From assembly GCA_037157565.1 (NCBI GenBank), contig JAZHRO010000036.1, forward strand, positions 14,806,501 to 14,870,500: a stretch of 64,000 nucleotides of DNA, written 5' to 3'. The DNA comes from Thalassia testudinum (Eukaryota > Streptophyta > Magnoliopsida > Alismatales > Hydrocharitaceae). Position numbers and translations under genes: made by a program. The notes beneath the pieces are model-generated. The model was given only the letters and a program-made list of their open reading frames with translations, did not search any database and was not told where the DNA came from. This document shows positions 10,762 through 22,032 of this stretch, one piece after another (the stretch's first letter is position 1; every line of letters starts with the position of its first letter).

Positions 10762-12957
10762 ATGAACGGCAGGAGATCCTTAAGACCACCCTTAAGATCT
10801 CCTTTAAAATTTCACTCTCGTCAAGGCCCAGCCTTGACTCCCGTGTTTGAGCAGCAACCTAACCCCATCATTCTCTCTTCCGATTCCGAATCAAACTCTT
10901 CTTCTATCATGGCTCAGCCAGTTGAGGAAGAAAACAATCTGGAGCACCAGCTCCAACGACTCAACGACCTCTTCCAAAACTTTGTGCACCCACCGCAGCG
11001 TCCCATGATGCGGGACCATTATAATCCTGCTGCGGTGGCCATCGAGCCTCGAGTCAGAATCCCGACTGGGGGACCTGACTCTGAATTAAAGCCCAATATG
11101 ATTCACGCTATACCTAAATTCAATGGGCTTAATTCTGAAGATCCCTTCCAGCACACCAAACAGCTGAAGCATCTGGCCCAAACTTTTGGGTCAGACGTGC
11201 AAAATCGGGATATTCTTCTCATGAAGATGTTCTCCTTTTCTCTTATGGACAAGGCCGCCCATTGGTATCAAACTCAGACCCGGCCGATCAACAATTGGGA
11301 AGAACTTCAGTCCGAGTTCCTGAAAAAGTTCTTCCCTGTTGGACGGACCAACGCCTTGCGCCATTAGATTACACATTTCACCCAACAAAGAGGGGAACCT
11401 CTCCATGAGGCATGGGATAGTTTTCAGGATCTCATGAGAAAGTGCCCCCATCACGGAGTTCCTAAATGGGAACAGGTCCAATCTTTTTACCAGGGACTCC
11501 GTGAAGACATCCGTCTTTTCGTCAATGCAACCTGCGGAGGAAATATCATGGGTCAACATGAAGACACCGTGTGGGAGATTCTCGAAAACATGTGCAAGAA
11601 CTCCATCAACAATGACTCCATGGGATTATTCGACAGGACGAATACCCGCGCAGCGACGAATCTCAGGGGAGCACACGAGACGCAAGGCCTATTCGCATCA
11701 GTCGACTTGGAGTTAATGGCCAGTCGATTGGACAAGGTCTCGATTATCGAAAAGAAGGTGGATGAGCTGACTCAGCATCTGCAGCGAGCCACCTCTGCGC
11801 ATAACCCTTTCGCACAGCCTCCTTCCACAAGGGAAACTGTGCAAAACATTCTCCATCAATCTTCTCCTAGGATGGACCCATCATCCGAATCTTTGCCCGG
11901 AGGTCCTTCCGATTCCTTCTACACCTGCCAGGGGAATTCCATTCCCTCTTTCTCTAACCCTCTGGAGGTTCCTCAGACCTGCGAGGACCTCAACGCCATC
12001 CAAAACGACCCGTTCTCCAACACCTATAATCCTAGATGGCGAAACCATCCTAACTTTCAGTGGGTGGGAAATTCCCAAACCCAAAGACCATCCTTCCAAC
12101 CCCGCCCACAACCTCCTCGTCCTTACCAGCCGCCTCAGCCTCGGCTCAACCCTACTTACCCATCTGGGCCAAATCAAGATCAAATGTTCCTTATCCTTCA
12201 GACCCTGGCTGACATTCAAAGAACGAATGCAGCTATCCAAAAACAACTTAAGGACGAACTTACAGAGGTCCGAAACCAATTGACCCAGTTGGCAAACTCT
12301 CGCCAGCCAGGTACTCTTCCTTCCCAACCTCTGCCTAATCCTAATAACGTGTCAACCCAGCGGCGCATTATGAACCCAAACCCGGGCCATGCCCATATGA
12401 TTTATCAGGCCCCCTTTGTTCCTTCACCCGATGAGATAGAGGCCTCCACTTCCTTTGCAGGTTACCAGCAGCAAGCTATCTTACCCAATCCCAACCAAAA
12501 CCAAGCAGGACTTAATTCCGTAGCAACCCGTAGTGGTAAGGAAACCCAAGACCCACCTCATCCGAACCACTCCAAGCCCGGTAGTGATCCCAAGCCTAGG
12601 ACAGTAATCCAGGACGTCCCCACCCCTATCCCAGATCCACAACCTGGACCTATCCTAGAAGAACCACCCAAGATCCCGTTTCCCGAGGCCTTGACCAAGG
12701 GAAAGAAGACTACCAAACCCGTGGCTCCAAAGAAGGACCTGGTCAAGCTCTTTGAGCAGGTCCACATAAACATCCCTTTGATGGATGCAATCCGCCACGT
12801 ACCAGCTTACGCACGATTTTTAAAGAATGTGTGTACACCCCAGCGTAAGCTGCGAACCAAGGGTGGGAGCCCAATTGTTCTGTCAGAGCAAGCCAGCTCT
12901 GTAATCCTCAGTAAACTCCCACCCAAGGCAAAAGATCCTAGTACTCCCCTGATTTCC
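10762..12957 (+). pseudogene. Element C gag (Athila), one in-frame stop
   Basis: Gag forms the virus-like particle. One frame runs through the interval, with a single TAG at 11,365-11,367 where related Gag proteins have Gln (CAG to TAG). The preferred start is the ATG at 10,909 (MAQPVEEENN); the frame is open back to 10,762. The capsid region is 11,090-11,640, with KFNGLNSEDPFQH, KAAHWYQT, FLKKFFPVG, then LMRKCPHHGVP and FYQGL. A Pro/Gln/Asn-rich linker (12,050-12,700) follows, then VAPKKDLVKLFEQVHINIPL, the Athila Gag-protease junction. The same layout is present in the element A gag. Confidence 0.92.
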
Positions 12958-13330
12958 TGCAAGATAGGTGATACCCACATCCTTACTTGACCACCTAGAA
13001 GAATCTGAGCTAAAACCAACCCAGGTGACATTACAATTAGCAGATCGATCTATAAAGTCACCAAAAGGGATTCTCGAGGATGTTATCATAAGAGTGCGGG
13101 ATTTCTATTTCCCAGTGGACTTTATAGTCTTAGATATGGATGCGCCTAAAAACCCTAGGGATACACCAATCATTCTAGGGAGACCTTTCTTGGCTACTGC
13201 TAGAGCCAACATCAGCTGTGAGGAGGGCCAAATAGAGCTTAAATTTGGGGATCAAACCTTAAAAATCGATATATTTAAGGCCCAACAAGGAATTAATTGC
13301 GGTGTCATCGAACAGATTTGTGATGTTAGG
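12880..13330 (+). pseudogene. Element C protease with active-site deletion and frameshift
   Basis: The aspartic protease lies at the gag-pol boundary. The N-terminal part (LISCKIGDTHI) is in the gag frame and stops at 12,988-12,990. The C-terminal part resumes in another frame with IPTSLLDHLEESELKPT and runs through ADRSIKSPKGILEDVI, FPVDFIVLDMD and IILGRPFLATARA, all standard Athila protease blocks. The block that should carry the catalytic Asp (family pattern LLDLGAS) between these halves is missing. A short deletion near 12,970 removed it and shifted the frame. This alone would prevent polyprotein processing. Confidence 0.85.
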
Positions 13331-14914
13331 ATTTTGGTTGATGAATCACACCTCCAGAATGACTCGATTATGCCTCATCAACCACAGAAGGATCTTGACC
13401 CGCAAACGGAGGAGTTGAATCCAGATAGAAACAACCCAATAACTCCTACCCTTGAACCTCACATCTACACTGAACCACCAGCTGCTGCTGATAATCCTAT
13501 CCTGAAGTTAAAGCCTCTTCCTGCTCACTTTAAATACATCTTTTTGGGTTCCAATCAGACCTTCCCTGTGATTATCAATTCCAACCTCAATCCCGAACAG
13601 GAATCCCGTCTGATTGCTGTCCTCCAGCAACATCGCAGAGCCATCGGGTGGACTCTCAATGATTTGACTGGAATAAGCCCCTATTATTGTACTCATCATA
13701 TCTATTCAGAAGAGGGCGCACGACCTTCTCGTGAAATGCAGAGACGTTTAAACCCTAATCTGCAGGAGGTCATGAAAAAGGAGATCATCAAGTGGTTAGA
13801 TGCCGGAATCATCTACCCGATCTCCGATAGTTGTTGGGTGAGCCCAATTCAGGTTGTGCCTAAGAAGGCAAGACTCACCACCATAACGACTGAAACCAGA
13901 GAAATCATTCGTACCTGATTAGCCAATGCGTGGAGAGTCTGCATAGATTACCGCCGACTCAATTCCTCCATGAAGAAGGATCATTTCCCACTACCCTTCA
14001 TTGATCAAATTCTCGAGAAACTAGCGGGAAATAGGTTCTTCTGCTTTCTTGACGGGTACTCCGATTATAACTAGGTGGCAATCCATCCTGAGGACCAAGA
14101 AAAGACCACGTTCACCTGCCCCTTCGGAACGTACGCTTTCCGAAGGATGCCTTTCGGTCTTTGCAATGCACCTGCTACCTTTCAGCGGTGCATGCTTGCC
14201 ATATTCTCAAATATGGTAGGTAATTTCCTGGAAGTCTTCATGGATGACTTTTCAGTCTTTGGAGAATCTTTTGATGATTGCCTCCAACACTTGGTCCAGA
14301 TACTCAGGCGATGCATTGAGGTGAACTTGGTTCTTTCCTGGGAAAAGAGCAATTTCATGGTGCCTGAGGGAATTGTCCTGGGACATCTAATTTCAGAAAA
14401 AGGCATCCAGGTGGATCGAGCTAAGGTTGATCTGATTTCTCGCCTTCCTGTACCTAGCTCGATCCGGGACTTTCGTTCTTTTTTAGGGCACGTCGATTTT
14501 TACCGCCGTTTCATTCCAGATTTCTCGAAAATCGTGCGCCCCTTGACTTCTCTTCTCTCTAAGGATGTACCCTTTGAAATCTCCAAGGAATGCACACTAG
14601 ACTTTGAAAACCTGCGTGACCGAGTCACCCAGGCACCTATCCTACAATCCCCTGATTGGTCTCAACCCTTTGAGATCATGTGCGATGCATCTGATTTCGC
14701 TGTAGGAGCAGTCCTGGGGCAGAAAGCTGATGGGAAACCCGTGGTCATCTACTACGCTAGCAAGACACTTGATGAGGCTCAGTGTAACTATACGGTTACG
14801 GAAAAAGAGCTGCTAGCCGTAGTATTTGCCCTTGAAAAATTCCGATCGTATCTTCTGGGTTCCCATGTCATCATTTACTCGGATCACACGGCTATAAGGC
14901 ATCTCCTTACCTAG
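13330..14914 (+). pseudogene. Element C reverse transcriptase and RNase H
   Basis: The frame continues from the protease (frame of 12,968). RT: the linker with YYCTHHIYSEEGARPSREMQRRLNP, then WRVCIDYRRLN just after a TGA at 13,916-13,918, then DGYSDYN followed by TAG at 14,072-14,074 (Gln expected). CPFGTYAFRRMPFGLCNAPATFQR and the catalytic VFMDDFSVFG follow. RNase H from about 14,660: Asp in CDASDFAVGAVL, Glu in EKELLAVVFALE, Asp in YSDHTAIRHLL, then TAG at 14,912-14,914. Three stops, no frameshift in this part. Confidence 0.93.
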
Positions 14915-16402
14915 AAGGATGCGAAGCCCCGACTAATCCGTTGGATCTTGCTGTTGCAAGAATTCGATCTTGAGATTCGCGACAAGGCGGGAAGCCAGAA
15001 TGTGGTAGCCGACCATCTGTCCCGTCTTCCTTCTGAGATCATCGACCCTTCCGGACCCATCACAGAACATTTTCCTGATGAGCACCTGCTTTCTGTTGGT
15101 ACTAAACTTCCATGGTTTGCTGATATAGTAAACTACTTGGCATCTCATCAGACATCGTCTGATTGGCCGAAGGCCAAGAAAGACAAATTGCGTTCTGATT
15201 CCAAGTATTACATTTGGGAAGACCCGTACCTTTTCCGCATAGGTGCTGATCAAATTATTCGGAGATGCGTCCCGGAAGAGGAAATCAGCAATATCCTATC
15301 TTTCTACCATGACCAGGCATGCGGTGGCCATTTCTCAGGGCATAAAACCGCAACCAAAGTCCTCCAGTGTGGCTTCTACTGGCCTACACTTTTCAAGGAC
15401 GCATACAGTCACTGCAAGGCATGCAGTCGTTGCCAGACTTTGGGCAACATGAACCATCGCGACATGATGCCTTTGCAGCCGATTCTCGTATGCGAAATCT
15501 TCGATGTACGGTGGATTGATTTTATGGGCCCCTTTCCTGTTTCGAATGGTTTCGAGTACATTCTGCTTGCGGTGGACTACGTGTCCAAATGGATCGAAGC
15601 CATACCGACCCGAACCTGCAATCACAAGATTGTTCTTAAGTTCATACATCAAAACATTTTCTCAAGGTTCGGGATTCCCCGTGCTATAATCTCTGATGGG
15701 GGGACCCATTTTACAAATGCTCAGTTTAGGTCATTGATGGCCAAATTTGGGGTATCTCACCGAATCTCTACTCCTTACCACCCCCAAACAAATGGTCTAG
15801 CTGAGTTGTCAAATCGGGAGATCAAGAAAATCCTGCAAGTCACTGTTCGGCCTAACAGGAAGGACTGGTCATCCTGACTTCCGGAAGCATTGTGGGCCTA
15901 TAGGACCGCCCACAAGACCCAATTGGGCATGTCTCCCTTTAGACTGGTGTACGGAAAGGCATGTCACCTTCCCGTAGAACTGGAGCATAAAGCCTATTGG
16001 GCAGTACGGAATTGTAATCTAGATCTTTCCAAGGCTGGAACCCACAGAAAACTCCAAATCAGCGAGATCGATGAATTACACCTAGACGCGTACGAGAACT
16101 CGCGAATCTACAAGGAGCGGGTTAAAGCCTTCCACGACAAGCACATCTCGAGAAAGATCTTTCATCCTGGTCAAAAGGTCCTACTCTTTGATGCCCGACT
16201 GAAACTTTTCCCGGGGACACTGAGGTCCAACTGGGTCGGATCGTATTTAGTCCGACAGGTTTTTGGAAATGGAGCAATTGAAATCAGTCCACTTAGCCAT
16301 GATTCCGAACCTTTCATCGTGAACGGTCAGAGACTCAAACCGTTCATTGATGTGACTTCTACTGATTCGGCTGAATCATCCCTCATCCTCCATTCCCCTT
16401 GA
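14915..16402 (+). pseudogene. Element C integrase (Athila)
   Basis: Same frame as RT. The tail of RNase H and tether (KPRLIRWILLLQEFDLEIRD, ADHLSRLP) lead to the HHCC zinc finger (GGHFSGHKT and CKACSRCQ). The catalytic core has Asp in RWIDFMGPFP, Asp in ISDGGTHF and Glu in LSNREIKKIL. A TGA at 15,875-15,877 interrupts the core at a site where the family usually has Arg. The C-terminal domain has [40 protein letters not shown] and [15 protein letters not shown] residues (here [13 protein letters not shown]). No chromodomain. The frame ends at 16,400-16,402. Confidence 0.93.
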
Positions 16403-17950
16403 TCTTACTGCGCCCGACCGATGGCATAGAACTCAGCGCTTAACGGAGGCAGCCCGTCATTTCTTGAAAAGCTAAAACCTTTTTCTGACACCATTGTGCA
16501 CTTAAGGTTCACCCTTCAAGACAGCCGACTCCACCTCAGATGCTTGCATCTGAGATTAGAAATCATCCGCAAAATTCATCCCGACCCATTCACTCACAAA
16601 AACAACTGTCTTAAGGAATGAACTAAGTAAATAAAAACCCCTAAAAATCACAATGAGGACATTGCAAACCTTAGGCATGGGGGGGTATGAAAGTGCAAAA
16701 CGTGTAAGAAAAGGTTTCAAACAAAAAATTCACATATGCCAAAAACACCATAAAAATTAAAAATTTTTCGAAAAAATAAGAGAATAAGAGGAGAAAGGAA
16801 ATTTTGGGATGTGGGAGGAGAAAAGAAACAAAAGGATAAAAGGAGCACAAATATGAAAGAAAAAGTGATAGTCATTAGTAAGGAACTAAGGAATTCACCT
16901 AAGTTCTAGACCTCATTCATAAAAATAAAAAAAAAATTTTGAAAAGTGCACAATAAGATTAGTAAGAACGCAAACCTTAGGCATTCTTGATAGACTCTTA
17001 GTACCCATTAAGATCTAGACAATCCTCAAGAGGTTGAGGAAAATGAAAAGCTTAAGTACTAGGTCCAAGGCTTAGGGAGTATTTGACCTCGCTAACTAAC
17101 TTCTGGTTTACGGGACTCAGTAACCTAAGCACCCCAACCCCACACAATTCCTGGTTCAGTAAGCATAAAAAAATCAAAATCACGTAGAAGCGTCATTCTG
17201 AAAAGTACACCTAGAATAGGAGCGGCCGATCAACACAAGTTGATTTGGACGAGTTCCCAGCGCAGAGAGGTAGGAAATCCCCTCAAAGATGCGCAACAAA
17301 ATATCATCTCCTCGGTGCTTGTCTCTTAGGATATTCACATATCCTACTGGGGGCATGTAAGCACCCTGCTGGTTCAGATTCCATGGATGGCATTATCACG
17401 AAGTGTCAACTGCCAGGGTCTGAACGCGGCCACAGAACACCATGGATGGGATTATCTCGAAATCTCAATAGCCAGGGTTCTGGGGGTTGCCATGGGCGGT
17501 GCTATCTCGAAGCATCGATCGCCAGGAACCCTTGAGGATTGATGATGGGAGCAATGAATCTGATATAGACCGTGTTGAAAAGCCAATCCTAGGCTAGAAC
17601 TAAAAAGAAAAAGAGAGAGAAAACTCTCCAAACAGAAAAACTTTCTATCTCTCTCTTATAAAACGCACTGTGAACTGAACCAGGGCTAAAATCATTTCAA
17701 GCACGGGTGCTTTAACTACAAAGTTCAATAAACCTTAGGTTAGTTCTTGTGGGTCTTAAAAACCTTTGCTATGGACTGAGGCTGAGGCTAGACAGATTTG
17801 GATCTTGATTGGTACTAGAGTACCTTTTAAGCCTATGGTCAGCATTTTAACCTAATCTAGGTTCAAAAGAAAAGGCACTTACCTGAAGTTGTTAAGAATA
17901 TCATGGTCTAGAACAAAGGTTAAAACCTTAAGTTTTTGCTAAGGGACTAG
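16403..17950 (+). other. Non-coding tail of element C between integrase and 3' LTR
   Basis: 1.5 kb, AT-rich with A-runs. No long frame and no sign of the env-like ORF that some Athila relatives carry here. A short imperfect tandem repeat at 17,381-17,533 is the only structure I see. Confidence 0.7.
17381..17533 (+). repeat. Three-copy imperfect tandem repeat in element C tail
   Basis: Three units starting CCATGGATGG / CCATGGATGG / CCATGGGCGG at 17,381, 17,440 and 17,490. Each continues with an ATTATC-CGAA block (CTATCTCGAA in the third) and ends in GCCAGG. Spacings are 59 and 50 bp. A fragment-length frame passes through it but shows no family similarity. Confidence 0.7.
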
Positions 17951-17971
17951 CAAAAGCTAGGCATGGGGGTG
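17951..17971 (+). other. Polypurine tract of element C
   Basis: The purine-rich stretch ending GGCATGGGGGTG lies immediately before the 3' LTR start (TGATGAGAAC at 17,972), where plus-strand DNA synthesis is primed. Confidence 0.75.
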
Positions 17972-20790
17972 TGATGAGAACCTCGTCACAAACCCTAAAC
18001 TAGCACCATTTAACCCTGATATGCAAGAAAAAGCTCCTACATAACTCTAGAAAGGCTTGGCTCAGAGAGATTCTGAGTTTGCAAAGAAAATAGAAACTAA
18101 GGGATAAAAATGCAATTTCACCAATTCGATCTGAAAATAGGGTAACTCAGGGTCCAAATATAGGTCAAAATAACCTAATAAGAAGAAAAGTGGGATGAGA
18201 TGACTCAATAAGGGCTACAGCAACTCTAAGGAATTAAATGACATCCTGTAACCTTAAAAATAAACCCACTTCAATTCACGTGGTTCGAGGTAAGGTAAAA
18301 ATCAACTAAACCCTCTAAAATTCATAGAAAAATAATCTCTAGGGTTTAGGACTTTCAATTTGGCCTTAGGAACCCATTTTGACCTACATTGAGAACCATG
18401 CCCAATTAACAACTTAATTTGGGTTTTTGCGTAAATTGATCAGTCAAACAAGGTTTAATCTAGAAATAAAATTCACCATCAGAATCCTTAGGTCCTAATT
18501 AGTCATGTATAAAAACTTGGGCCTAAGAAGAAACCTTCTTGACCAACTTTACACTTTGGTCCTCATATATTTACTTTGTGGCCCTCAACTTTTGAACCCT
18601 CACATTTTGGCCCCTAACTCTCCTTCATTATTTGCATTTAGGTCCCTCCTGTAAAACCTGAGCAGTGCCATGCTCCGGCGACCTTGCGCGGAGCATGGCG
18701 CCGCGCAGGGTGAGGGAGGGGCCCTAGCAAGTTAATGGGGGGTACCCTGCGTCGTCAGCCACCGCAGGGACACCCCCCTGAGTGCTACGACCGCCCATAC
18801 CGCCCGTGCGAACGCACGGACGGTATGGGTCTCCTTCCTCCGACGTCCTCCGGCGAGGGAGACACTTCGTCTCCCTCCGCCCTCCTCTCTGATTCTACCC
18901 CTATAAATACCCCCGTCGCTCCGCCGTTCTTCCGAGCTTGGATCTGACGGAGACACCCCCTCAATTCCTCCCTTCCCACTCCGACAGACGCCCCCTTGCT
19001 CCGGCGGCCTCTCCTCCTCCTCCTCGTCGCCCTGCCGCACTACCAGCAGCAGGGTTACCTTCCCTCGATCTTTCTGCGTCACACCACACCCAGCTGGCGC
19101 CTCTCCGACCCTCTCCTCGCCACCGCCCCTTCCTCTGGGCAATTTCTTCTCCGGCGACAGTCGATACGACTGTCGCCTGCGCCAACCCCTCCTCGTCCAG
19201 CTTAGTAGGTAAAACTTCTCCTCTTCCTCCCCTCTTTCTTTTCCATACTGAAAGCCCTTACTGTCGCCACCGATTTCCCACCGATCACCCTCACCTTCTC
19301 CACCTTTGGCCAAACTCCAGCGAACCGCTCCCATCTCTCCAGCACCCCACACGGCTCGCCGACCTGTGCATAACCTCCGCCTCCTCACCCTAATCCTCTT
19401 CCGCCCCTCCACTTCCCACCAAACACCCTCTGCAGATCCACCGAACACACCCACTTCTCCGCCCGCAGTTTGACCTAGGGCGACCCTTTTGCTCCACCAC
19501 GCCCACTGCAGACCCTCCGACCACCTTCGCCATGCCACGGCGAAGGTTCTCCGCATATCTGATTAGGCTGAGAGGCCGTGCTTCTGTGAACAGGTGTTGC
19601 GACCGCCATCGCCATTGCTGAGCAGCGAAGCTCCTTCGACCTGCTGCTCCAGGCACACCACGCCCAGGTCAGACTCCCAGGCTTCGCAGGGTAGCTTCGC
19701 GAAGTGTCAGGCTGCAGTTCGGGTGAAGCCCTCGCCCGAAGCCCTCGTGCGAAGTTCGGCTGCCGCTGCTTCCTCTGCGCAGGCGCTCACATTGGGGTGG
19801 GACATTTAGTCCCACCTCGGAAGGCTTCGAAGAGGCGCGCCGATATAAGTTGAAAAAGTGCTGTAGGCTTATCGCCTCAGCACACGGGGTGAGGTCCCTC
19901 TCACACCGCTTCACCCAGCCTGTCCGCGAGCTAATCACGCGGATCTGGACGACCCGACCCGACTTGACTGGCACTCCTCGCCCACCACCGCACGCCGGTG
20001 GGCCTGGACCCGGGCGCGACTCGTACCCGATTACCCGGTTGCTCTGGGAGAGCCTTCCAAAGAGTGAATACTGAGAGAGAGAGACGCGGGGGGGGAGGGT
20101 AGAGTAGGTTTTTGCCCTCTGATGCTGAACTCTTGAGCGTGCAGGCACAGGTGAAGAAGAAGAAGGACTGCGGAAGAAGAAGAACTGAAGCGACACTGTA
20201 GCATCCACGGGTTAAGTCGTCTGATTGGAAAATCAGACGACATCCTGAAGACAGGTGAAGACAAAGAAGAAGAAGAAAAGAAGAGAGAAGGAACAACCAA
20301 GTGAAGAAACAGAAAGCAGAAGAAGAAGAGAAACAAGAAGCAAGGAAGAAGAAGAAAAGAAGAAGCAGGACCGCGGCAAAGAAGAGGAAAGACAAGAAAG
20401 AAAAAGAAGAAGAAGAAGAAGATCTGAAGAAAAAGAAGAGAGAAGGAGAAGCCAAGTGAAGAAACAGAAAGCAGAAGAAGAAGAGAAGCAAGAAGCAAGA
20501 GAAGAAGAAGAAGAAGAACAGGAAGAACAAAAGCCAAAGAGGAGAGAAGACAGAGGAAGCAAGAAGAGAAGAAGAAGAAGCCAAACTTTCATCTCTCTCT
20601 CTCTCTTTCTCTCTCTTTATTTTTGTAATAGAACATGTATATCTCTAGAATATGACTTGCTCCCTGAGTTCGACCTCGGGAGAATTGTTATTCCCGAGTA
20701 AAAAAATATATATATTTGAAATGATGGCAATAACTAGCTATACTACAACGCTATAGCAAAAACTAGTCATAGTTGTCGCCCACCGTTTCA
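17972..20790 (+). repeat. 3' LTR of element C
   Basis: 2,819-bp partner of 7,049-9,833, ending CACCGTTTCA directly before the target duplication GTAGG. It carries the same TATA box (18,902-18,909), USE/TATA pair (19,809-19,849) and GAA block. A 274-codon minus-strand frame at 18,732-19,556 is unbroken here but broken in the 5' LTR and is of biased composition, so it is not called a gene. Confidence 0.95.
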
Positions 20791-20798
20791 GTAGGTCC

Positions 20799-21760
20799 CT
20801 ACTGACGGTTGGGTAGGGGTCTAGTGCTGGCAGCTGGCCCCTGTCGGGGGCCCCCAAAGGCCACTAACAGCCCTGCAAAGTGTGACGGCTCGCCTGCTAG
20901 CGCCACGTGCCTCCTCTCTCGCCGGCCCTGTAAGTACTCTGGCTGGTAGGGCCTCTTCCGTCCACTGTCAGTGTCACGTGCGGCCGGGTTGGTCTCCTCA
21001 TATGTCATAGCTACCTCCACCACTCTCGAGAACGTGGGCAGCTTCAGGGGTTTGACATACCCCTGAATGGCAAGCCAGAGCCCCTCAATGAACCTCCACA
21101 AGCGCTCCTCCTCAGTAGCCACAGCTGTCACAGCGAAACACGAAAGCTCCATAAAATGCATACGATACGCGCTCACAGTCATCATCCCCTGGCGAAGAGT
21201 GTGGAACTCCCGCCTCCTCTGATCTTGCCACTCTGCGGGAAGTACTGCTTGCAGAAGAGGGTCACAAACTGGTCCCACGTCGGCTCTGCCCTCACCTAGC
21301 CTTTGACTACCCTCCACCACCTGTGTGCCATGCTCTCCAGTTGGTACATGGCAAAGGTCACACGGCACTCCGCAGGGGGGCAAAGGGTGTCAAACACCAT
21401 CTCGATCTACTCTAACCAGTCCTTCGCCTCAGTCAGGTCCTCATCCCCCTTGAAGGATGGGGGCTTCAGCTTCCGAAACTATCCGAAAATCTCGTAATGT
21501 CGCTGTAGTGGGGAAATGGGCATGCCTCCAGGTAGGGAGGGCTCGTGCTCGGAAGTGTCAGAGTGCGGTGGGGGCGGTGGAGGATCATCCCCTCCCCCAC
21601 GTCCAGCGCTGCGTCGGTCTCTTGGTCCCACAGAAGACTCCCCCTCCACGTCCCCAGGGAGAGGCACCCGTGGAGGCGGGTGGAGCTCCTCTCGTACTAG
21701 CTCGTGTATCAGCTGGGCGAGGTCTTGGGCTTGAATGCCCAAAAGAAGTGGCTGGTCCAC
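20799..21760 (-). pseudogene. Element B gag (N-terminal and capsid part)
   Basis: The Tekay/Del Gag is read right to left. The N-terminal part (21,760-21,479) has a Pro-rich low-complexity segment and ends at a stop after HYEIFG. The same frame then gives KPPSFKGDEDLTEAKDWLE, the CRVTFAMYQLE segment and AHRWW, the retrotrans_gag signature, interrupted by two more stops. A second frame at about 21,250-20,799 holds EFHTLRQGMMTVSAYRMHF and the rest of capsid. The C-terminal zinc knuckle lies at 6,955-7,043 because element C inserted in between (target duplication 20,791-20,795). Confidence 0.88.
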
Positions 21761-22015
21761 TGAAATGTCGGGCTCAGCTCGTCCACCCTCCGACCTTGTC
21801 CACAGCTGTGTCCGTGGCCTACCTCAAGGACTCCACGTTGAGGCATCTCCTGCAAGGAGACGCGAACAACAGAATAGAAAGACGTCAACTCTAACGGACA
21901 TTCGGCAAAAGAACCATTAGAATAGATGTCAAAAGGTACGTTGTGGTGGTTACTTTAGTTACATGCACGTGAATTGGTTATTCTCAAGCTAGTTTGTTTA
22001 TTTCTCGGGACGACC
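21761..22015 (-). other. 5' leader of element B
   Basis: Short untranslated stretch between the iMet primer site and gag. No other feature seen. Confidence 0.6.
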
Positions 22016-22029
22016 TTACTCTGATACCA
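22016..22029 (-). promoter_or_regulatory. Primer binding site of element B (initiator tRNA-Met)
   Basis: The minus strand reads TGGTATCAGAGTAAGG starting three bases inside the 5' LTR. It complements plant initiator tRNA-Met (TGGTATCAGAGC), the standard primer of Tekay/Del elements. Confidence 0.9.
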
Positions 22030-22032
22030 TCT

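Larger units (their letters stand above)
7049..20790 (+). mobile_element. Element C: Athila-type Ty3/gypsy retrotransposon, youngest insertion
   Basis: This is a complete plus-strand insertion with 5' LTR 7,049-9,833, 3' LTR 17,972-20,790, a tRNA-Asp primer site at 9,839-9,856, and a polypurine tract at 17,951-17,971. The 5-bp target duplication GTAGG is at 7,044-7,048 and 20,791-20,795. The order is gag, protease, RT, RNase H, integrase, then 1.5 kb without long frames before the 3' LTR. The integrase C-terminal half ([17 protein letters not shown], then [14 protein letters not shown]) and the lack of a chromodomain are typical of Athila. In the first about 220 LTR bases I count about ten differences. 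An env-like gene, present in some Athila elements, is not seen. Confidence 0.95.

Noticed and set aside
13916..13918. Possible programmed readthrough or frameshift between gag and pol of element C
   Set aside because: There are five separate stops across gag-pol and the frame change coincides with loss of the protease active site, so decay explains it better than a recoding signal.
18732..19556. 274-codon minus-strand open frame in the 3' LTR of element C
   Set aside because: Antisense to GC-rich LTR DNA, rich in Arg, Gly and Trp, and broken in the matching 5' LTR. No protein family is recognisable.
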